From Bryopsis sp. KO-2023 (Eukaryota; Chlorophyta; Ulvophyceae; Bryopsidales; Bryopsidaceae): a stretch of DNA of 64,000 nucleotides. A model generated the notes under the pieces. That model was not told where the DNA came from. It did not search any database and saw nothing but the letters and a program-made list of their open reading frames with translations. The DNA lies in contig BSYQ01000001.1 in assembly GCA_030272585.1 (NCBI GenBank), forward strand, positions 1,612,001-1,676,000, given 5' to 3'. Positions within the stretch are counted from its first letter, which is position 1, and each line of letters starts with the position of its first letter. The translations under genes were made by a program, and so were the position numbers. This document shows, in pieces, positions 55,430-64,000 of the stretch.

Positions 55430-58400
55430 GATGAATCCATTGTTGAATCCAAGGATGTTGGCAATGCTCAGCATGTTCTTTTTCTCCTTGCTGTTCATCC
55501 ACAAAGAAACAATTCAATACACAAACAAAACACACACCTCTAGCAAAAAGGGCATCAACCAAAAGAGCGCAACAATGGAGTGGTCCTTAGACCGTCCACT
55601 TACTGAAGCATGTATTGGCACTTATTGACGCGCAGGTACCACTCCACGGAGTACTGGATCACGACCCACATGACCAGCTCGATGGCCGTGAAATAGACCG
55701 CCTCTGTGAACATTTTGCGCCGGACGTCGTGAATGAAGGGATAGGCTCCCGAAGGTGATCCAAAACGGATCAGCAAACTCAGAATAATGAAGACAAACTT
55801 TGCAGAAGACTCGCAATAGCACTTCACTAACAAAGGCTTCAGCTTCAAGGGATCCTACAAAGGGCACTCCCCAGTCAATCCATGACACCAACACTCCTCT
55901 TGTGGGGTATTGATCGCGCTTCCCGACTCTAATTACACTTAGAAGAAACGCTTTTCCTTGCTCGGTTGGTGGCATCTTCTGTAGCGTGCGTTAGCTCGAG
56001 TTCGTGGTATTATGAACAAGTTTCATTTTGGTTGGTTGGGTGAAGACTGAGAAGAGAAACACGCAAATTTCCTATTTGACTTTTCACTTGCGAGAGAGAA
56101 ACTTTATTTCTATAAAGAACAAATTTTGGAGCCCCCCAGACACAACACCGCCCCAAATGCCTTTCCCTTTAAGCCACACCTTGACCCACCGGATGAAGAC
56201 TTCCAAGCCTTCACTGAACCCTTCCTCTTCCGCGCAGTCTCTGTGTTTTTTCATGAGCATCCTGTTCTTCTGTTGAAAGAAGGAGATGAGGGGTCCAGAC
56301 AGCAGCAAGCAGCCAATATCCGTCAAGTTGATGATAATAAAAATCAGAATGGGCTTCACTTTCGCATCGATAGCCAGAAAGACGATCATCTGTGCAAAAA
56401 AACTGCATTGAGTATTATTGATTCTTGCAGAACTCAATTTGCGAAAAACACCCCCAAGGTATTGATTCAACAGAACAATGGCGGCTGGGGCATCACCTGG
56501 AACACTGAAGATACGAAAGTGAAGAAAGCTTCCACAACTGCCACCGTTTTCCTGTTGAAGGCTTCTGCGAGTCTTGCACAATCGCTTGTGCTCCGCGTCA
56601 CCAGCAATGGATACATCGCCGATAAGACGAACAGCGACAGTGCATCCCTTTGCCCGAAATTCAACACCATCAACCGATTCACCACGAACACGAGAATCAG
56701 GAAGTCCATGATCACCATGGAGTTGCCCAGATCTTTTTTCAAGTCTTTCTTCATTCTTAGGCGCCGGGGCATGTGTGGATAAGCCATAACATACACCTGA
56801 AAGATTGCACGTACATCATCAATATATCAATCAATGGACACTTGTTTTTTCAGCACCTAGGAATATCATCCATGGGAAGTGCAACACGAGGGTAGTCTTA
56901 CCACGGCGGTGGTGATCAGCATGATGCATATCGGGGAGTTGTAAAACGGGAACATGACTTTCGACAGCCCAATGTACAGCCCAATGGATATTGGAGGCAT
57001 AGTGATAGCAGCCAAAAGGTAGCTCATTGTGCTCATGTGAATGAAAAAATAGAAACCAATCCAGGAGTTGATGAATAGCGCTGCTCACAACACAAAGAAA
57101 TGTTAGAATTGTGCATTCCGGATTTATTGATGCCACATACAGCCAAAATAAGCAGTTTCAAGGAGTTCAATTTTCTTTTTTTTTTTGAATGATAAGGGAT
57201 GGGTTGTGAACGTGCCTGTCGCAACTCCCAGCACCGTCATTCCAACATATGTATACAACGTGTGCTGATCAATTGTCGAATCCATGACTTCTGGATTGAA
57301 TGGGATGAACACCATGCTGATTCCCATCATCAAAGGGAGACCAATCATCCAGATCATGATCTGCATATCTACACTAAGAGAAGCTCTCCACGAGTACACA
57401 AAGAAAGGTCTGCTTTCGTCAAAGACTTTCCCGGCAACCTTTCCCCAGCCTCTGCTCATCTTCCGCATTTCCTACTGTCGAACACATTTCAAGTAAGCGG
57501 TGAACCAGGTGGGAGAAGTCTGAGCAGCTACTGCAAGCTTGTGCAGGAGATTGCTCACCAGCGATCCTTTCTCTTGAACGGGGCAGGTGGAATTCATCCT
57601 CTGAACCACTATGGCCACTTGTGATGCAGCGCGAGAGGCGATGCTCGATGTGTTTGAAAGTCCATCCACCTCAACCAAAGGCTTGTGATCGGGACGCCCA
57701 ATATTGAGAGCCCCAAGCAACTTGCCGCAGCATGGGTACCTGGAAACGAACAGCACTGTGAGCAATGGAAAGGTATGGGTGGGGTGTCGTTGGCAAAGAA
57801 GACCGTGGCTCTCTTACGTGTCTTGTGGGCCTTCTGTAACCGCCACGATCTCGTCCAGATTGCACAAGAATCTGATATCTTTTATGGCTCTCGTCCTGCC
57901 TTGTTCGTTGATAAGGACTTCCAAAACCTCATGATTCCGAAGGACACGAGAGCATTCCTCCCTGAACAAATGGATCAAGACAAATTCTGGATCTGTTGAA
58001 CGAAACAATGTAATATGCATTCAGCACTAAAATATACAGAGCCCACCGAGAGCTCCTACTCACTTGAGATCGCCCATAGAGACAGTGGTTGGGACGACGA
58101 TCAGACGCCTGCCTTCATCGAAGCAATAAAGATGATCCGTGTATTTGTTTCTGTAAGCTCGACGAACAATCAGACGCATGTTCTTCTGTTTGACGGGCGC
58201 CGTGGTCACTTCTGGGACACTGAGTGTACAATGAAGATAAGAATTAGCACAACAAACACATATACAGTATTCTACTGCCGCCACAAGCTGTGAAAAAGAA
58301 ATTCAATTGAGTAGCTCCGTCATCTGCCTTTGCTAACGCGCGCGATCCCTCAAGACAAGTAGGCAATAAACTGAACTGTTACCCACCAGGGGGGGGGGGT

Positions 58401-59413
58401 TCCTGGACCTTCTAAGTGGCGAATTGATTTCACAGAAGATAACCCTGTTGATTTAGATCTACTTGCAGAAATCCTGAAGGCGCTTTCCTTGTCCTGATTT
58501 CATCTACCTGCCAAGAATACTCATGGGCATGCCCAGAATGCTCGACCCAATCGCATCCATATTCATCCCCAGAACGCCTGCCCCAGCCGAGGATGGATCA
58601 TCCGTATTGGTGTCGAATGCTCCCACTTGAGGTTGGGAGAACATCCCGAAAGAAGATTCGTCCTGATCTCCCTCTGCTGCGTCGTCATTTGCATATTGAG
58701 GTTGGAAAAATTGGAAAGAGTCATCTTCGTTTTCGTCAGGATTGTCGTCATCTTCTGTTTTTTCCTTCGCTTTCTTCTCTTGGGTCAGCTGGTGGAACGA
58801 TTGATGCCGTCGCCCGAACATCACCGGCAAAGATGCTTCCGCATCCCCCTCCTCCCCAGTCTCGTCAGGTGGAGGGGCCGAGTCCTCTTTTTGCTGGGAT
58901 GGTGGCAGGCTCGACATCGAAAACATATCATCAAAGGAGACCGCCTACAAGCCACACCATGGCTCAGCTCCACCTCTGCCCCTCAAATACGACGGTGAAT
59001 GCTGTATGGCATCACCCTTGAACTGTAAGGATTCACGACTTACACTGACTGCGTAAACACCAACCTGTGTGGGTGGGATCCCTGGCTGCTCCTGCTCCTC
59101 TTCGTTGAGCATTGCGGCCTCTGGAGAAGGTTCTTTGAAGCTTGCGCCTTTACTCGAGAGCCCGCCTTTGCAATTCAGCAAAGCTGGTGGTGAGATTGTT
59201 TCATTGTTCTGGTGTTTCCCAGAGGTGAAGGAACGACAAACGATTTGAAGTAGGACACAGGTATCGAAAACTGAAATAGTAAGATATATTTCTACCTTCA
59301 TGTTGCGGTCGACGCGATCTGGTAAGTGACCGAGCTCTTTTTGCCCGTTTCGCTCTTTTCAACACTTTCAAATTGTCTTCAAGATTTCCGGCGTCGGATA
59401 CGGAGGTGGGTCT
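55430..59413 (-). CDS. Multi-pass membrane protein with acidic N-terminal domain, unknown family
   Basis: Minus-strand exons supported by GT-AG borders: about 59320-59413, 59065-59270, 58508-58944, 58064-58219, 57818-57992, about 57500-57739, about 57215-57470, about 56903-57084, about 56470-56796, about 56110-56395, about 55630-55860, about 55430-55500. The N-terminal part is cytosolic in character: Pro/Glu-rich and strongly acidic, with GMNMDAIGSSILGMPMSILG. A compact soluble domain follows (LIVRRAYRNKYTDHLYCFDE; IHLFREECSRVLRNHEVLEV). The second half has at least eight hydrophobic segments (IMIWMIGLPLMMGISMVFIP; FIIINLTDIGCLLL; FVFIILSLLIRF). The true start may lie further upstream: a good candidate first exon is 60128-60235 (MSDQPNKLLTRRVSSET). 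One exon boundary needs a 60-bp intron to avoid an in-frame TAG at 57471-57473. The gene may extend below 55430. I cannot assign a transporter or channel family. Confidence 0.6.
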
Positions 59414-60584
59414 AATACAAAAACGTGAAATTCATTCGTTTGGACACATATCAGGTAGGTGACAGGGAAACTTTCTTTACTCTCTGGCCGAACCAACGCG
59501 CAACTGTGACACTTGTTCACTAAAACATCATCCAATTCAAAACAAATCCAGGGTGTAGGGTAGGTCCAAAAGACACAACCAATGTTCGTTGTATGTGCCA
59601 CCCAGTAGGAGAAACCTAAATCAAACTCAAACTCTAAATATTCCCTATAGTGTGTGATCCAAGCTTTGTTCCTCAATAAAAAAATGGGTGGCATCTTCTT
59701 AAACATGTTTGTTTGTTTTGTAAACTTCTCTATCTTTACAGTTTGTTTGTTCGTTCTTCTCAATTAAAAAATGGCAATAATATCTGCTCTCTGTGGATCA
59801 GATGTGGGCTCAAGTGTCTGTGATTTTCGATGGAACAATTGCAAGGCGAGAAACATATATCGACGGTTTTTTAGCTCGGCCATCGATTCCGCTGGAGAAC
59901 TCTACACAAGACGCGAAGTCAATAGTTCTACCTATCTTCCCAACCGCCGTCCACCAGTCAAACGACACCCGTTGACCATCTACAGGTCGTTCTCAGGAAA
60001 CCTGACCACTTTCTCCCCGGAATTACAGCAACGGTCGACAACCGTTTCTCTCAGACATGGAAAGTACCCGCCAGTTGAAGTCGGGCATCTACGTCGCGCA
60101 CGGCTACGCAGTGGTGTCCCACCTTACAAACGCTGTGGCCCCTCCGCGATTTTTTCCTCGTCTGGGCCTCCACTGTCCAATGTCAGTTTCACTAGATACC
60201 CTCCGTGTGAGGAGTTTGTTAGGTTGATCAGACATGTTATCCTGGTGTAGGGTCAGAACGCGGGGGCTTCATGCCCCGCGGTATAGCAACGTGAGGAAAA
60301 GGTGACAGAGGGAAACCCCAGCAGCTGCACGCCGCCATCCACAGGCAGTTTGATGTTTTCACACAACTCGAACCCACAGCCACCCCATGCTGATCAAAGT
60401 CTTACAACCTTAGTCCTACACACTTCCCACAACTTTGCACACATTTTCACCTTTTCAGAAAAAGGACTTCGCGACAACAATCTCTATTGTGCGGAGAGTT
60501 CCCTCCCCCCCAAAAACACAAAACAAGAAATCCATTGAACCATTGCCCAACCACAACCTGCACCAAGACCCTTAAACTATCGTG
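59414..60584. other. Region between the membrane-protein gene and ASNSD1
   Basis: A 159-codon plus-strand frame (59771-60250) and several minus-strand fragments overlap. The minus strand offers an ATG exon with a good donor (60235-60128, then GTAAGG), which I think is the better reading. Neither matches a known family; the rest is AT-rich 3' sequence of ASNSD1. Confidence 0.35.
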
Positions 60585-63500
60585 TTAAGGCCCATGGACA
60601 TCTGCGAGATCCACATAGCCCGCACTTCTTTTGTTCGCTGCCCGATTGCTGCCGAAATATCGACAATTGGATAGTTTGCTGATCCTGCTGCCGAACTGAA
60701 TTGCACACTTCTTCCTGGCGGCCGCACCCTCGATTCCAAGACTCCTCAAACATTCCCTCACCACCATCTTGTCACCTTCGCCTGCAAAACGCTGCCGAAT
60801 CGTGAGAAAATTCATAGCTCTTGCCAGACGAGCAAGCAAACAAAAAGGCGGCTACAGAATTGCTGAATATCACTGATTTTCAAGTGGCAAAGTTGCGACT
60901 GCACCGCTGAAGCACGGACTTTTTAGGATGTTCCTTTTAAATTGTCAGGTTCTGACCTGACGGGAGTTCGTAGTCGAAGAAAAACTTCAACGGAAGATGT
61001 GCAAATAGGACCGCAACATCCTCGTCTAGAAAAGGAAATCTGGCCTCTCGACCGTGATCAGACACAACACGATCATCTCGCCCCAAATTTCTCTTCCACA
61101 ACCGACGGAGCTCCATCTGAACTTCGCTTCTCAACCTGTGCCAGCCACCCTCCCGAAACCTGACATCGGGCATTGCAACTGTGTCGTTCAACCCCACGTT
61201 TTGGACGGCTTAGCGCAAGATTCACACACTTCGATAGGTTTCTCTGTTCATCTCATCGTTTCTATAGCATGGACTTGGATCCCAGACGAATCTTTGCGTT
61301 GGAATGCTGGTAGTGAGGATGGAGCAACATACCTTGACTTATGGCGAGCATATCCACAGCACTGCTCATCGGCACCATGCCCCATCAAAACCACAGGAGC
61401 TGAGGATGTGAACTCCACACCATGTATCGACTCAAAGGGATTGCTGACCGCCTCCACAACAACTTCATCTGAGCTGTCTGGCGGGTCAGAAATCATGTTG
61501 AGTTTGCCCCTACCCCTTGCTGCCAACCACAGAGGGGCACCAACATTCAGGTCCAAAATCGACGAGCAGGGGTGCAGTAGGGCCAGAAGATGTGATCTGT
61601 CGATCACGCCAGAAACTATCAGATGGCTGTTCACCCCACCACAATCCTTCAAAAATTGGAAAAAGAACAGACGTGTCACCTGAGACCATCTACCTCATCA
61701 AGGGAAGAATCAACCTCGATCAGCCGCCACAGCCTGTCAGGGGCCCATTGCCTGAGTTCCCTGACTGACTCGATGCTCCCCACTCGATCTGGCGATGTCT
61801 CTTTGGTAAATGAAACATTCACAAGATCGATAGGAGCGTCCGATGGCAGGCACAAATGCAGCAGAGCAGCCAACAGTGTGGAGTCGAGCCCTCCACTGAA
61901 CAGCACCAGGACAGGGGCAGGTCTGAGAAGCGACGAGGGGTTGTCTGAAGTTTCTTGTCCCATTCGCCACTCCATACAGTCACACCTCATCTAGAGTTCG
62001 AAACACGGCACCCCTCTCAAGACTTTCCTCTAAACACAATCAACAAATCGAATGGAGTGAGAAATTTCAGAAGGAAATGGATTTGGTGGTGACTGTTGAG
62101 CTCATGAGTAGTACTAGCAGGAGTGCTCCAGACCTGCATAGCCTTCATCAATGCATTTTTCACCATCTCCAGGGCTCCGCTTGGGGTGGTATTGTCAGGC
62201 ACGAGACGGGGAAGGGGTCCTGAATATGTGGGGTAATTTCCATCCACAACCGTCTCTGTATTCTGCATCGATCCAACAGCCACAGTACCATTCACTCCAC
62301 ACCGTCCAGATTCCCTTCCTCCACCAAACAAACCAAGAAACCAAGAAACCAAGAAAGTCATTACTAACTCGTATTTTGCACATGGAATGATTTCCCTGCC
62401 TCACCTGCTGTTGATGGTTGAGATCATCCTCTGATGTAACCTCCCGGGAAACGATTTGGGACCAAGTGCTGTCTAGCCAATCATGCCTTTGAATTAACGC
62501 TCTACCGGAGTCCTGCTCAATCCGCAAACTGAACACCCCATGGGGAACTTCTAGCCATCTTACACTCGATTGTGTGGGGTCCCATGGACTTGCAGACGAT
62601 AGCATTAGTCTAGGGTCAGCCTCGTCTGGCAAGTGCAACAATAGACTCCGTCTACCTGAACCAGCATCCAGCTCACTCTAAATCTTCACCTGGTCCCATA
62701 CTAGGAACTTGAGCAGCGATTGAAGCTAGTCAAACTCTTACCGATTCCATCCCGACCGAACCACAGCGTTTGTGTCCCCTGCTGCCAATATAACATTGCC
62801 CAGGGGCCTCTGACTCCTCCCATTACTTCCACAACACCTGAAACATATTGCATGTATATGTATTTAGAAAACTACTCCACAACAGGTGCAATCGATGGAA
62901 AGCTCAACCTCTCTTCGATCTACCAACAGTTCTGAATCGTAAATCAACTTTTGACTTCACAATCAGGCCCCAATCCTTCATGAACTCACTTTTGGAGCCT
63001 CCGCCAAGAACATCTAATAAACCTTCAGCATCATTTTGGCCCCGGGAAAGACATATGCCTGCATAAATTTCCCCATTCAATGCCAATATATTTCCTTGGG
63101 CGTCTTTCAGGGGACAAGAACTTGGCTGTGAGCCCCTCAACTGTAGTAGAGAGGCCAAAAATTGGATCCCTACCCCCCCTGTTACAACCTTATGCAAAAA
63201 CATGACACTGATCAGTAACAAAAATGAACAAATGTTTGATCTACATCAGGCAAACTTGCCCAACAAAGGCCATCCACAACGAGGTGATTCAGCCCTGGAG
63301 ATTAAAAAAAGCACCAGTTTTCAGATTGTGAATGGTTCAGTTGTTATCAGTTGAACTGACCGACATCGAACTTAAGAAATCAGGTCCGCGTGCTCGCAGC
63401 ATTTTGTGGTACTCATCCCCCTTGATTTCCCCACAGGATTGATCATGGTGTGCTGCCAGCTCGATGGGTTCACCCCTCAGTAGATGCTCCTGCAACCACT

Positions 63501-63749
63501 GATCCCAGAAACATCACAAATTCAAACCAAGATGAGTAAAATGATCTCTTTGTTTGAGATCGAGGCCACACTGATCCTGAATCTACGATTTGATCCGCAT
63601 TATGTGGGGTTAGCCCAGCGAGCACGATGACCAAAGGCGGCTGTTGAGTTGATTCTCACTTCTGCGCCATCGCATTTCAGGCGTGATGGCTGGGTTTCCA
63701 AAGGAAGCCCGACCTTCAGGCCGTCGATCAGAAGAGTAATTCCACACAT
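60585..63749 (-). CDS. ASNSD1: ASNSD1-type asparagine synthetase domain protein
   Basis: Multi-exon minus-strand gene. Exon 1 (63749-63660) begins MCGITLLIDG, with Cys2 as in class II glutamine amidotransferases. Next come exons with MLRARGPDFLSS (about 63.4 kb), LALNGEIYAGI and GGGSK (about 63.1-63.0 kb), RGPWAMLYWQ and LWFGRDGIGRRSLL (62.8-62.6 kb). The synthetase half has the P-loop pyrophosphatase motif LFSGGLDSTLLAALL (about 61.9 kb), MGHGADEQCCGYARH (about 61.37 kb), RDDRVVSDHGREARFPFLDE (about 61.05 kb) and AIQFGSRISKL in the last exon (60585-60781, stop TAA). The motif order and the FGSRI ending match the ASNSD1 family better than classic asparagine synthetase, which has a longer amidotransferase domain. 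True enzymatic activity of this family is uncertain. Confidence 0.9.
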
Positions 63750-64000
63750 GAGCTTCCGGGCTGCCTGTGATGATGGTCCCAGACGGGTTCGAATTTAGAA
63801 AGAAAACGAGTCCGACTGTGAAAGGTATTGTACTACGGCTGTTCCGACAACCACACACTCTACCAGTCCTTCCACTTTCTCTGCAGGATAACGCAACTCC
63901 GTCATTCGTCGAGTTCTTTCTCTTCACAGGCCCCCGGTTTGGGTCAGGAGGCGCGGCACGTGTCTGTTTTTTTTCCCCGTGTGTTTTATTGGCTGCGTCG
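63750..64000. other. Upstream region of ASNSD1
   Basis: About 250 bp with no recognised coding sequence; presumably the 5' leader and promoter of ASNSD1. Confidence 0.4.

Noticed and set aside
57471..57473. Use of TAG as glutamine (alternative nuclear code known in some green algae)
   Set aside because: The long retroelement frames, SMC5 and ASNSD1 show no internal TAG or TAA; a small intron explains the single case.

Overview
This is a eukaryotic nuclear window, not bacterial or viral. It has split genes with GT-AG introns, T-rich introns, long nested LTR retrotransposons and one gene with an apparent chloroplast transit peptide. A photosynthetic eukaryote is likely. A charophyte-type green alga would fit the mix of many Ty3/gypsy chromoviruses, SMC5, a plastid-targeted protein and ASNSD1, but the sequence alone does not name the organism.

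Positions 1-40,540 are almost entirely Ty3/gypsy elements, labelled here A to F. A (+, 1-6801, 5' end off-window) lies inside a truncated element B (-, 6802-9158). C (-, 10029-27040, 152-bp LTRs, 5-bp target duplication AGTCG) is split by D (-, 11026-21351, 172-bp LTRs, duplication AGTGG). E (+, 28529-40540, 362-bp LTRs, duplication CACTT) is split in gag by F (-, 29115-33869, duplication ACAAA). F is a head-to-tail trimer: four 240-bp LTRs alternate with three 1265-bp internal segments. Each segment encodes only an integrase tail plus chromodomain. Between C and E lies a broken collagen-like reading frame (27633-28149).

The most unusual retroelement feature is an extra gene downstream of pol in both A and D. 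In each it encodes a long coiled coil followed by the same spaced Cys/His motif, and in each it has a TATA-like box about 110-120 bp before the start codon. This looks like a shared accessory gene with its own promoter. D also carries an RT whose catalytic palm segment is inverted and bordered by scars that look like template switching. E has a textbook GGGAAAC -1 frameshift site between gag and pol. Four of the elements (B, C, D, E) share the primer-binding sequence TGGTTTCGGAGC.

Positions 41,500-64,000 are a gene island. SMC5 (-) is a multi-exon structural-maintenance-of-chromosomes ATPase. It is divergent from a seven-exon plastid-targeted protein of unknown function (+, 51381-54583). These are followed by a multi-pass membrane protein of unknown function (-, about 55430-59400) and an ASNSD1-type asparagine-synthetase-domain gene (-, 60585-63749). 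No operon logic applies; the only arrangement that may matter for regulation is the SMC5/plastid-gene divergent spacer of about 560 bp.
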